This document shows positions 18,549-26,140 of a DNA stretch of 34,592 nt, one piece after another. Source of the stretch: Rhodocyclaceae bacterium (GTDB lineage Bacteria; Pseudomonadota; Gammaproteobacteria; Burkholderiales; Rhodocyclaceae); the NCBI GenBank assembly GCA_020445665.1, contig JAGRGD010000137.1, positions 1-34,592 on the forward strand, in the 5' to 3' direction. Both the position numbers and the translations under genes were made by a program. Below the pieces are notes generated by a model. That model saw only the letters and a program-made list of their open reading frames with translations. It was not told the DNA's origin and did no database searches. The stretch's first letter is position 1, and the number at the start of each line of letters is the position of its first letter.

Positions 18549-19139
18549 TTACGCGTCGTCGAGCAGCCTGCAGAAGGCCTGCAGGACGTCGGGGTCGCGG
18601 CGGCTGCCCGCCTCGCTCTCGAGAATCGTCATGATCTCGGCATGCGGCCGTCGAGCGTGGTAGGGGCGGGCCTCGTCCATTGCGTCGTAGGCATCGACCA
18701 CGCTGACGATGCGGGCGCCGAGGGGGATCGCCTCTCCCCGCAGGCCATCCGGATAGCCCGTGCCATCCATGTTCTCGTGGTGGTGGCGGACAATGTCGGC
18801 CAGTTCGCGCGCGCCATCGAAGTCGCAGGCCATCAGGATGTCCGCGCCCATCGTCGGGTGATGGTGAATCGCCACCCAGTCGGCCGAACTCAGACGCCTG
18901 CGCTTCGACAGGATCTGGTCAGGGATGCCGATCTTGCCAATGTCATGGACGGCCGCGGCCACACGCAGGATCGCAAGCTCCCGCGCATTCAGTCCGCACA
19001 GGGCTCCCAGGCGAACCGCTCGACCCGCTACCCGTTCGGAATGGCGCGAGGTCGCTTCGTCCCGATATCCGAGGGCTACAGAAAGCGCGCTGGTCTGCCG
19101 TTGGAGGAACTGGTAGTAGGCTTCGTCGTGCATCTTCAC
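18549..19139 (-). CDS. HD-GYP domain protein (predicted c-di-GMP phosphodiesterase)
   Basis: A compact 196-residue protein that is essentially one HD-GYP domain. The family motifs are intact: TSRHSERVAGRAVRLG (first metal-site His), AAVHDIGKIGIPD (HD pair), HHHPTMGADIL, and HHENMDGTGYPDGLRGEAIPLGARIVSVVDAYDA, which includes the GYP motif. This supports hydrolysis of cyclic di-GMP in the cytoplasm. No receiver or other sensor domain is present, only about 20 residues before the domain, so activity would depend on expression or on a partner. It is divergent from a GGDEF protein across a 215-nt region with an ANR/FNR-type box, and upstream of the hybrid kinase on the same strand. Confidence 0.9.
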   Translation of the reverse strand: MKMHDEAYYQFLQRQTSALSVALGYRDEATSRHSERVAGRAVRLGALCGLNARELAILRVAAAVHDIGKIGIPDQILSKRRRLSSADWVAIHHHPTMGADILMACDFDGARELADIVRHHHENMDGTGYPDGLRGEAIPLGARIVSVVDAYDAMDEARPYHARRPHAEIMTILESEAGSRRDPDVLQAFCRLLDDA

Positions 19140-19276
19140 TCGATCATTGGATGCTGTCCGGGTTACGCCGACAGCATAATGGAGCGGCAGGCGGATATGC
19201 AGGGTCGCGAGGCGCTGTTGCCGAGCCCGCGCAATCTTTCTGCCGAACTGGCGTTGACGGACACATTCTATTACTT

Positions 19277-19290
19277 TTGATCCATGTCAA
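19277..19290. promoter_or_regulatory. ANR/FNR/DNR-type box (TTGAT-N4-GTCAA)
   Basis: TTGATCCATGTCAA matches the anaerobox consensus TTGAT-N4-GTCAA at all ten defined positions. It lies in an AT-rich part of the divergent region between the HD-GYP gene (minus) and the GGDEF gene (plus), about 71 nt upstream of the GTG at 19355. It would fit class II activation of the GGDEF gene with a start site near 19325, but the -10 there is weak. Which gene it controls, and whether it is used, is inference. Confidence 0.55.
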
Positions 19291-19354
19291 CATTGCTGAA
19301 CGCGGACTGGTGTGCAGTAGGCCCGCTGCCCGGAGTCGCCGAAGGGTGGCTCCG

Positions 19355-20704
19355 GTGACCGTCAACTCTGGTCCGGTGGGAGACGCCGTCGGCGAAGCAG
19401 AGGGGGCCCGAGCCGAGATGGAGGCAAGCCGACAGACCGTTGCGGAATCCGCCGAACCCCGCGGGGAGGCGCCTGCCATTGCGGTCGCGGACGATCCACG
19501 GATCCTCGCCTATCGCGACGCCATTCGCGCCATGCGAGAGGGCCACTACGGCTTCGGGGTCGACACTGGCGGCGACGACGCGCTGGGCGCCCTCGGCAAC
19601 GAGCTGCGGCGTCTGGCCGGTCACCTGGACTGGTACTTCTCCCACGCCAGCAAGCTGCAGGAGATTACCGACAATGTCGTCGGCGGCCTGCTGCTCAACG
19701 ACGTGCTCGAGCGCATCTTCGAGTCGTTCCAGACAGTCATTCCCTACAACCGGATCGGTTGCGCACTCCTCAGCGACGATGCCCGCTCGGTGCGGGCGTG
19801 CTGGGCACGGGCGGACTACGACAACCTGCTGCTCGTCGACGGCTTCGAGGCGAAGATCGCGGGCAGCAGCCTGGGCCAGATCATCGCCACCGGCCAGCCG
19901 CGCATCATCAATGACCTGGAAGCCTATCTCGCCGAACACCCGGAATCCCAATCGACACGGTTGATGGTCCGGGAGGGCATCCGCTCGAACCTGACCTGCC
20001 CCCTGGTGAGCGGCAGCAAGCCGATCGGATTCCTGTTCTTCTCGAGTGTCGAGCGCTACGCCTACGAGGGGGTGCATCAGGGCATCTACCTGCGCATTGC
20101 CGCGCAGCTGTCGGCGCTGATCGAGAAGGGGCGGCTCTATCAGCAGATCGTCGAGCTCAACCAGCGGCTGACAGTCGAGCAGGAAGAACTTCAGCACCTG
20201 GCGACCCGCGACGCCCTGACCGGCGTCCTGAACCGTCGTGGCATCCTGGACCAGCTCGACGGGCAATTCTCGCGCTCACTGCGGGACAAGGGGGCGATCG
20301 CGCTGATCCTCATCGATGTGGATCACTTCAAGGATGTCAACGATCGCTACGGTCACGCCGTCGGCGATTCGGTGTTGAAGGAGATCGCCTGGCGCATCGA
20401 CCACGATCTCCGGCAGTACAACCACCTGGGCCGGATCGGCGGTGAGGAGTTTCTGGTGGTGCTTGGCGACGCCGACAGCAGCCACGGCCCCGCGATCGCG
20501 GAGCGCCTGCGCCAGGTGGTCGCGCGGCGACCGGTATCGTGCGAAGGGACGGAGATCCCGATCACCATCAGCGCCGGCGTTGTCGAGGCACCCAACCCCG
20601 AGGCCATCGGCGACTACGAGACCCTGGTGGCGATTGCCGACCAGGCGCTCTACGAGGCCAAGAACGCGGGCCGGAACCGGGTCGCCCATCGACTCGTCGG
20701 CTGA
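19355..20704 (+). CDS. GAF-GGDEF protein (predicted diguanylate cyclase)
   Basis: About 449 residues. A low-complexity N-terminus (about 1-45) is followed by a linker, a GAF domain (about 95-260: LLLNDVLERIFESFQTVIPYNRIGCALL, NLTCPLVSGSKPIGFLFFSS), a short coiled coil and a GGDEF domain (about 280-449). The active-site loop is GGEEF at 362-366, and the substrate region IDVDHFKDVNDRYGHAVGDSVL is intact, so c-di-GMP synthesis from GTP is expected. The inhibitory site expected as RxxD nine residues before GGEEF reads RQYN, so product inhibition may be weak. The start is uncertain: the frame opens at 19151, but that would place the ANR box inside the gene. GTG 19355 and ATG 19418 are the better candidates. 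Divergent from the HD-GYP gene. Confidence 0.88.
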   Translation: MTVNSGPVGDAVGEAEGARAEMEASRQTVAESAEPRGEAPAIAVADDPRILAYRDAIRAMREGHYGFGVDTGGDDALGALGNELRRLAGHLDWYFSHASKLQEITDNVVGGLLLNDVLERIFESFQTVIPYNRIGCALLSDDARSVRACWARADYDNLLLVDGFEAKIAGSSLGQIIATGQPRIINDLEAYLAEHPESQSTRLMVREGIRSNLTCPLVSGSKPIGFLFFSSVERYAYEGVHQGIYLRIAAQLSALIEKGRLYQQIVELNQRLTVEQEELQHLATRDALTGVLNRRGILDQLDGQFSRSLRDKGAIALILIDVDHFKDVNDRYGHAVGDSVLKEIAWRIDHDLRQYNHLGRIGGEEFLVVLGDADSSHGPAIAERLRQVVARRPVSCEGTEIPITISAGVVEAPNPEAIGDYETLVAIADQALYEAKNAGRNRVAHRLVG

Positions 20705-20779
20705 GATCGCCCCACGGCGCCGGCTTGGCGCTATCGTGTCGCTGCCGAACTTGCCCCACCGCCGGATGTCCCACCCGCC

Positions 20780-23272
20780 ATGCCGACCCTGAGCCTTGCC
20801 TACCGCATGCTGCGCCGCGACTTGCGCGCCGGCGAACTGAACCTGTTGGTGATTGCGCTGCTGATCGCGGTGGCGAGCCTGACCAGCGTCGGTTTCCTCA
20901 CCGACCGGGTCGCCCGGGCCCTCGACCGGGAGGCCAACCAGCTCCTCGGTGGCGACCTGCTGCTGAAGGCCGACCACCCCTGGCCGGACGAGATCACCTC
21001 GGCCGCCCGCGAGCGCGGGCTCTCACTGGTCACGACAACCCAGTTCACGAGCATGGCGAGCGCGTCGGACGGCGCCCAGCTCGCCGGGGTCAAGGCCGTC
21101 GAGCCGGGCTATCCGCTGCGGGGCACCCTGCGCACGGCGCCGGGGCCGAACCAGCCTGACGGCCCGGCCGAGGGCATCCCGGCGCGGGGCGAGGCCTGGC
21201 TCGACGAGCGCCTCTTCGCGGCGCTCGCCATTGCCCCTGGCGACCCGGTCGGGCTCGGCAACCTCGAACTCGTGGCACGGGCGATGGTGAGCTTCGAGTC
21301 TGACCGGGGCGCCAACTTCTTTGCCCTGCTGCCACGCATCATGATCAACGCGGCCGATCTCGACGCGACCGGGCTGATCCAGCCGGGCAGCCGCATCAGC
21401 TACCAGCTCCAGATTGCCGGCGAGGCGGCCGCCGTCGATGCCTTCCGCGAGTGGATCGCGCCGCGCCTGGGGCGGGGCGAGCAACTGGAGTCGGTGGACA
21501 ACGCCCGGCCCGAGGTCCGCAACGCCCTCGACCAGGCCCAGCGCTTCCTGCGCCTCGCGGCCCTGCTGGCCGTGATCCTCGCCGCCGTCGCGGTCGGGCT
21601 GTCGGCACGTCGCTTCATGCAGCGGCACGTGGATGGCTGCGCCGTGATGCGCTGCCTGGGGGCGCCGGCCGGCCAGGTGACGCGCCTCGTGCTGCTCGAG
21701 TTCGCGATGCTGGGCGTGGTCGTCTCGCTCGTCGGCGCGGCGCTCGGATGGAGCGTGCAGTGGGGGCTCGGACGGATGCTGGCCGATCTGCTCGGCGCGC
21801 TGCTGCCGCCCCCGTCGATGCTGCCCCTGGCCCATGGCCTGGCGGTCGGGCTGGCGCTGCTGGTGGGCTTCGCCGGGCCGCAGCTGCTGCGCCTCGGTCG
21901 GGTACCGATGCTGCGCGTGCTGCGCCGGGAGTGGGGCAGCGTCGAGCCGGCCTCGTCGGCGGCGTGGCTGGCCGGCGGCGTCGTGCTGGTGCTGATGCTG
22001 GTGTGGATCGCCGGTGATCTGCGCCTGGGCCTCCTCGTCGCGGGGGGCTTCGCGATTGCCCTGGGCCTGTTCGCGCTGGCGGCGTGGGGCGTGCTGCACA
22101 GTCTCGCCCGACTGCGGGGCGGGCCGATGCGGGGTGGCTGGCGCTTCGGTGTGGCGGCCCTGACCCGGCGCATGGGCGGCAGCGTGGTGCAGGCCGTGGC
22201 CCTCGGCGCCGGGCTGGCGGCGCTGCTGCTCCTCACCGTGATCCGCGCCGACCTGCTCGACACCTGGCGCCGCACCACGCCGGAGGATGCCCCCAACCGC
22301 TTCGTCATCAACCTGCAGCCCGACCAGGCCGCGGCCTTCGAGCGCTTCTTCCTCGACAACGGCATGCCGCGGCCCGAGCTGATGCCGATGATCCGCGGCC
22401 GCCTGACCGCCATCAACGGCGAGGCGGTGAACCCCGACGACTACCCCGAGGGTCGGCCACGGCGTCTGGCCGAGCGGGAGTTCAACCTGTCGTTCATGGC
22501 CGACGAGCCGCCGGGCAATCGTGTCGTCGGCGGGCGCTGGCACGGGCCGGGCGAGGCGCTTGAGTGGTCGGTCGAGAAGGGCATCGCCGAGGTGCTCGGC
22601 ATCGACCTGGGCGACCGCCTCGAATACACCGTGGCCGGCGAGCGGGTCGAGGCCACGGTCACCAGCATCCGGGCCCTCGACTGGGACTCGATGCGCGTGA
22701 ACTTCTTCGTCATCGCCTCGCCCGGGGTGCTCGAGGGCCGGCCGGCAAGCCTGATCACGGCCTTCCACCTGCCGCCGGGCAGCCACGACTTCACGACCCG
22801 CCTGGTGGCCGCCTTCCCCAACGTCTCGCTGATCGACGTCACCGCTGTGATCGGGCAGATCCAGGCCATGATCGACCGCCTCATCGGCGTCGTGCAGTTC
22901 GTCTTCGGCTTCGCCCTGCTGGCCGGTCTGGTGGTGCTGTGGGCGGCGCTGCAGTCCACCCACGACGAGCGCGAGTACGAGCTGGCCATGCTGCGCACCC
23001 TCGGCGCCCGCAACGGCCAGCTGCGCCACGCGCTGATGGCGGAGTTCTCGGTGCTCGGCGTCGTCGCCGGCGTGCTGGCGGGCCTCGGGGCGACGGCCAT
23101 CGGCTGGGCGCTGGGCAACTACGCCTTCCGCCTCGCGGACTACCTGCCTGGCGCCACCGCGATGCTCCTCGGCGGCGCCATCGGCGGCCTCGGGGTGATG
23201 CTCGCCGGCTGGCTGGGCACCCGCGGGCTGCTGTCGCGGGCCCCGATGGCGAGCCTGCGCGCCCTCGGCTGA
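20780..23272 (+). CDS. FtsX-like ABC transporter permease (YbbP-like)
   Basis: An 830-residue inner-membrane protein with the YbbP/MacB-type plan: a helix near residues 20-40 (LNLLVIALLIAVASLTSV), a large periplasmic domain, a four-helix FtsX block (about 255-430), a second periplasmic domain (about 480-690) and a final FtsX block (about 700-825: FVFGFALLAGLVVLWAALQSTHDEREYELAMLRTLGA). The 'MLRTLGA' and 'MRCLGA' cytoplasmic loops are typical ATPase-coupling sites. YbbP normally pairs with the ATPase YbbA encoded just upstream; here the upstream neighbour is the GGDEF gene, so the ATPase must be elsewhere. Substrate is unknown; lipid or lipoprotein-related export is a family-level guess. No strong ribosome-binding site precedes the ATG at 20780. 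Confidence 0.88.
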   Translation: MPTLSLAYRMLRRDLRAGELNLLVIALLIAVASLTSVGFLTDRVARALDREANQLLGGDLLLKADHPWPDEITSAARERGLSLVTTTQFTSMASASDGAQLAGVKAVEPGYPLRGTLRTAPGPNQPDGPAEGIPARGEAWLDERLFAALAIAPGDPVGLGNLELVARAMVSFESDRGANFFALLPRIMINAADLDATGLIQPGSRISYQLQIAGEAAAVDAFREWIAPRLGRGEQLESVDNARPEVRNALDQAQRFLRLAALLAVILAAVAVGLSARRFMQRHVDGCAVMRCLGAPAGQVTRLVLLEFAMLGVVVSLVGAALGWSVQWGLGRMLADLLGALLPPPSMLPLAHGLAVGLALLVGFAGPQLLRLGRVPMLRVLRREWGSVEPASSAAWLAGGVVLVLMLVWIAGDLRLGLLVAGGFAIALGLFALAAWGVLHSLARLRGGPMRGGWRFGVAALTRRMGGSVVQAVALGAGLAALLLLTVIRADLLDTWRRTTPEDAPNRFVINLQPDQAAAFERFFLDNGMPRPELMPMIRGRLTAINGEAVNPDDYPEGRPRRLAEREFNLSFMADEPPGNRVVGGRWHGPGEALEWSVEKGIAEVLGIDLGDRLEYTVAGERVEATVTSIRALDWDSMRVNFFVIASPGVLEGRPASLITAFHLPPGSHDFTTRLVAAFPNVSLIDVTAVIGQIQAMIDRLIGVVQFVFGFALLAGLVVLWAALQSTHDEREYELAMLRTLGARNGQLRHALMAEFSVLGVVAGVLAGLGATAIGWALGNYAFRLADYLPGATAMLLGGAIGGLGVMLAGWLGTRGLLSRAPMASLRALG

Positions 23273-23285
23273 CGGGCGTGCCTGC

Positions 23286-23307
23286 GGCGGCGGGTATACT
23301 CGCCGCC
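23286..23307. promoter_or_regulatory. Inverted repeat enclosing a TATACT -10-like element upstream of rmuC
   Basis: GGCGGCG (23286-23292) and CGCCGCC (23301-23307) are exact reverse complements around GGTATACT, which holds a good -10 hexamer (TATACT, 23295-23300). It ends three nt before the rmuC ATG, so a promoter here would give a nearly leaderless mRNA. Alternatively the hairpin masks the start of rmuC on a read-through transcript. No matching -35 was found. Confidence 0.35.
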
Positions 23308-23310
23308 AGC

Positions 23311-24948
23311 ATGGATCCGGCCGCCTTTCCCCCCATCGAGATTCCCCACGTCGAGCTGTGGCTGCTCGGCGCCATCGTCGTGCTGGTGGCGGTCACCCTG
23401 TGGTTGTCGGTCCGGCTCGCGCGCCTGCAGGCGCAGCAGGCGGCGCTGCCCGAGGCGGTGGGCGAACGGATCGATGAGCGCCTGGCGGCCCAGCACCGCG
23501 ACATGCTGGCCGATCTCCAGGCTGGCTTCGAGCGCCAGGGGGATCGCCTTTCGGCCCACGCCACCGATCACGCGGATCGGCTCCAGGCCCGGGTGGGCGC
23601 CGACCTGGTCGCGACGCGGGAGTCGATGCAGGGTCTGCGCCTGTCGCTCCATCAGAACCTGGCCGATCAGCGCGAGACGGTCGCCCTGAAGCTCGCCGAG
23701 CTGGGCAGCGCGGTGGTGGGCCGGCAAGAGCAGTTGCGGGGCGAACTGACGGAGAAGCTCACCGCCACCCAGGCCGACGGGGCGGAGCGGCTGCGTGCCA
23801 TGGTGTCCCAGGAGCTGGGTGCGTCGCGCCAGCAGCTGGAAGCCCTGCAGCTGTCGGTGCAGGGCAGGCTGGATGCCCAGCGGGAGGACAGCACGCTGAA
23901 GCTCGCGCAGCTCGCGACGACCCTGACCGAGGGCCTCGCCCGGATGCGCGGCGAGGTGCTCGAGACGACCCTCGCGCGCATCTCCGAGCACGGCCGCAAG
24001 GACCGCGAGCTGCTGGCGGCCAGTATCGAGGCCCTGACCCGGACCATCAACGAGCGCATGGAGACCATCACAGGCAAGGTCAACGAGCGGCTCGACGAGG
24101 GCTTCAGGAAGACCAACGAGACCTTCGCCAACGTGATGGCGCGGCTGGCGACCATCGACGAGGCGCAGAAGAAGATCGATGGCCTGACCAGCAACGTGGT
24201 GAGTCTGCAGGAGCTGCTCGGCGACAAGAAATCCCGTGGCGCCTTCGGCGAGGTGCAGCTCGAGGCGCTGGTGATCAATGCCCTGCCGCCCGATGCCTAC
24301 GCCTTCCAGGCCGGCCTGCCCAATGGCGCGCGGGTCGACTGCCTGCTGACCCTGCCGGAGCCGACGGGCCGGGTGGCGGTCGATTCGAAGTTCCCGCTCG
24401 AGAACTACCAGCGGATGAATGCGCCGGACCTGGGCGAAGCCGACCGCAAGCTGGCCCAGGCGGCCTTCCGCAGCGATGTGAAAAGGCACATCGACGCCAT
24501 CGCAGACAAGTACATCATCCCGGACGTGACCTCCGACGGCGCGGTGATGTTCGTGCCGGCCGAGGCGGTCTTCGCCGAGATCCACGCCTACCAGCCGGAG
24601 ATCGTCGCCTATGCCCAGTCGAAGCGGGTGTGGGTGGTCTCGCCGACGACACTGATGGCGGTGCTGAACACGGCCCGCGCGGTGCTGAAGGACGTGGAGA
24701 CCCGCAAGCAGATCCACGTCATCAAGGACGCGCTCGGCAAGCTCTCGAAGGACTTCGCCCGCTTCGACGAGCGCATGCAGAAGCTCGCGACCCACATCGA
24801 GCAGGCCAGCAAGGACGTCAGGGACGTGCAGGTGTCGAGCCGCAAGATCTCCGGCCACTTCCACAAGATCGAGTCGGCCCGCCTCGACGAGCTGGAAGAC
24901 GACGACGGCGGCGAGGGCGACAACAGGCCGCCGCTGCTGAACGGCTGA
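23311..24948 (+). CDS. rmuC: DNA recombination protein RmuC
   Basis: A 545-residue protein. An N-terminal helix (about residues 17-37: LWLLGAIVVLVAVTLWLSV) probably anchors it in the membrane. A long coiled coil follows (about 40-270, rich in Gln, Glu, Arg and Leu). The conserved RmuC domain starts near residue 280 (LGDKKSRGAFGEVQLEALV) and includes VAVDSKFPLENYQRM, KYIIPDVTSDGAVMFVPAEAVFAEI and VSPTTLMAVLNTARAVLKDVETRKQIHVI. The domain has a PD-(D/E)XK nuclease-like fold, and the family limits inversion at short inverted repeats. The frame extends back to 22564 inside the permease gene; the ATG at 23311 gives the normal N-terminus. The acidic tail (DELEDDDGGEGD) is variable in the family. 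The gene converges on moaA with a 13-nt gap. Confidence 0.94.
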   Translation: MDPAAFPPIEIPHVELWLLGAIVVLVAVTLWLSVRLARLQAQQAALPEAVGERIDERLAAQHRDMLADLQAGFERQGDRLSAHATDHADRLQARVGADLVATRESMQGLRLSLHQNLADQRETVALKLAELGSAVVGRQEQLRGELTEKLTATQADGAERLRAMVSQELGASRQQLEALQLSVQGRLDAQREDSTLKLAQLATTLTEGLARMRGEVLETTLARISEHGRKDRELLAASIEALTRTINERMETITGKVNERLDEGFRKTNETFANVMARLATIDEAQKKIDGLTSNVVSLQELLGDKKSRGAFGEVQLEALVINALPPDAYAFQAGLPNGARVDCLLTLPEPTGRVAVDSKFPLENYQRMNAPDLGEADRKLAQAAFRSDVKRHIDAIADKYIIPDVTSDGAVMFVPAEAVFAEIHAYQPEIVAYAQSKRVWVVSPTTLMAVLNTARAVLKDVETRKQIHVIKDALGKLSKDFARFDERMQKLATHIEQASKDVRDVQVSSRKISGHFHKIESARLDELEDDDGGEGDNRPPLLNG

Positions 24949-24954
24949 GTACGC

Positions 24955-24970
24955 GGCGGCCTCAGCCGCC
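24955..24970. terminator. Hairpin at convergent rmuC/moaA ends
   Basis: GGCGGC (24955-24960), loop CTCA, GCCGCC (24965-24970) form a perfect 6-bp GC stem overlapping the moaA stop codon and just after the rmuC stop. It is placed to serve both convergent genes; no U-tract is visible on either strand. Confidence 0.4.
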
Positions 24971-26041
24971 GATGTAGGACATCTCGATCTTGCGCGCCGC
25001 CGCGGTCTCGGCGGTGCGGATCTCGGAGTAGTTGTCGCGGCGCCCGTGCCACACGGTGGCGATGGCGGCGCGCAGGCGCTCGTCGTCGGCGCCGCCCCGC
25101 AGCAGGCTGCGCAGGTCGTGGCCCTGCTGGGCGAAGAGGCAGGTGTAGAGCTGGCCTTCGGTGGACAGGCGCAGGCGCGTACAGGTCGCGCAGAAGGCCT
25201 GGGTCACCGACGAGATGACGCCGATCTCGCCCTGGCCATCCCGGTAGCGCCAGCGCTCCGCCACCTCGCCGTGGTAGTTGGCGTCGGCCGCCTCGAGGGG
25301 GAACTCGGCCGAGATGCGATCGACGATCTCCCGCGAGGGCACCACGTCGTCCATGCACCAGCCGTTGGAGCTGCCCACGTCCATGAACTCGATGTAGCGC
25401 ACGATGTGGCCGCTGCCGCGGAAGTGGCGAGCGAGGTCCATCACGGCGTGGTCGTTGACGCTGCGCTTGACCACCATGTTCACCTTGACCTGCGCGAAGC
25501 CGGCCTTCTCGGCGGCCTCGATGCCGGCCAGCACGTCGGCGACCGGAAAGTCCACGTCGTTCATGCGGCGGAAGGTGGCTTCATCGAGGGCGTCGAGGCT
25601 GATCGTGATCCGGTCGAGGCCGGCATCCTTCAGGCGCTGGGCCATGCGCGGCAACAGCACGCCGTTGGTGGTCAGCGTCAGCTCCAGGCCCCCCATCGCC
25701 GCCAGCGCCGCGATCAGGTGCTCGACACCGCGGCGCAGGAGCGGCTCGCCACCGGTGATGCGGATCTTGCGCACACCGTGGTCCGAGAACAGCCGCACCA
25801 GGCGCGTGATCTCCTCGAAGCTCAGCAGGTCCGGCCGCTTGAGGAAGGGATAGTCCTTGCCGAACACGCCCTTGGGCATGCAGTAGATGCAGCGGAAATT
25901 GCAGCGGTCCGTCACCGAGATGCGCAGGTCGCGCAGGGCCCGCCCGCGGGTGTCGGTGAATTCGGCGCCCCGGGCCACGCTGGGTCCGTCCGGGATCCGG
26001 CTGCGCTGGTCGACGATCTGGAAGGTGGGGCGGTCGGTCAT
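24962..26041 (-). CDS. moaA: GTP 3',8-cyclase MoaA (molybdenum cofactor biosynthesis)
   Basis: A 359-residue radical-SAM enzyme for the first step of molybdopterin synthesis, converting GTP to 3',8-cyclo-7,8-dihydro-GTP in the cytoplasm. The N-terminal [4Fe-4S] cluster motif is C47-C51-C54 ([10 protein letters not shown]). GGEPLLRRG is the SAM-binding segment. The C-terminal cluster cysteines are in [19 protein letters not shown], and the protein ends in the conserved double glycine (SYIGG). It is about 30 residues longer than E. coli MoaA, mainly at the N-terminus. The ATG at 26041 is preferred over one at 26101, because a good promoter (TTGTGG, 17 nt, GATAAT) lies between them. No other moa gene is adjacent. 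Confidence 0.95.
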   Translation of the reverse strand: MTDRPTFQIVDQRSRIPDGPSVARGAEFTDTRGRALRDLRISVTDRCNFRCIYCMPKGVFGKDYPFLKRPDLLSFEEITRLVRLFSDHGVRKIRITGGEPLLRRGVEHLIAALAAMGGLELTLTTNGVLLPRMAQRLKDAGLDRITISLDALDEATFRRMNDVDFPVADVLAGIEAAEKAGFAQVKVNMVVKRSVNDHAVMDLARHFRGSGHIVRYIEFMDVGSSNGWCMDDVVPSREIVDRISAEFPLEAADANYHGEVAERWRYRDGQGEIGVISSVTQAFCATCTRLRLSTEGQLYTCLFAQQGHDLRSLLRGGADDERLRAAIATVWHGRRDNYSEIRTAETAAARKIEMSYIGG

Positions 26042-26057
26042 GGTGCGGCGGGTGGGG

Positions 26058-26103
26058 TGGCGGCCAATCCGCCAATTATCCGGGCCGAGCGTCGCGCCCA
26101 CAA
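26058..26103 (-). promoter_or_regulatory. Predicted sigma-70 promoter of moaA with 6-bp inverted repeat
   Basis: On the minus strand, TTGTGG (26103-26098) and GATAAT (26080-26075) are separated by exactly 17 nt. Transcription would start near 26068, about 27 nt before the moaA ATG. TGGCGG / CCGCCA (26058-26063 and 26069-26074, 5-nt spacer) overlaps the expected start site and could be an operator or leader hairpin. Confidence 0.45.
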
Positions 26104-26140
26104 CCCTGCGCAGGGAAGGGGTTTGGGCGCGCCGTCCCCT

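Noticed and set aside
19151-19354. N-terminal extension of the GGDEF protein from an ATG at 19151
   Set aside because: It has no domain similarity, and it would place the ANR-type box and the divergent promoter region inside the gene.
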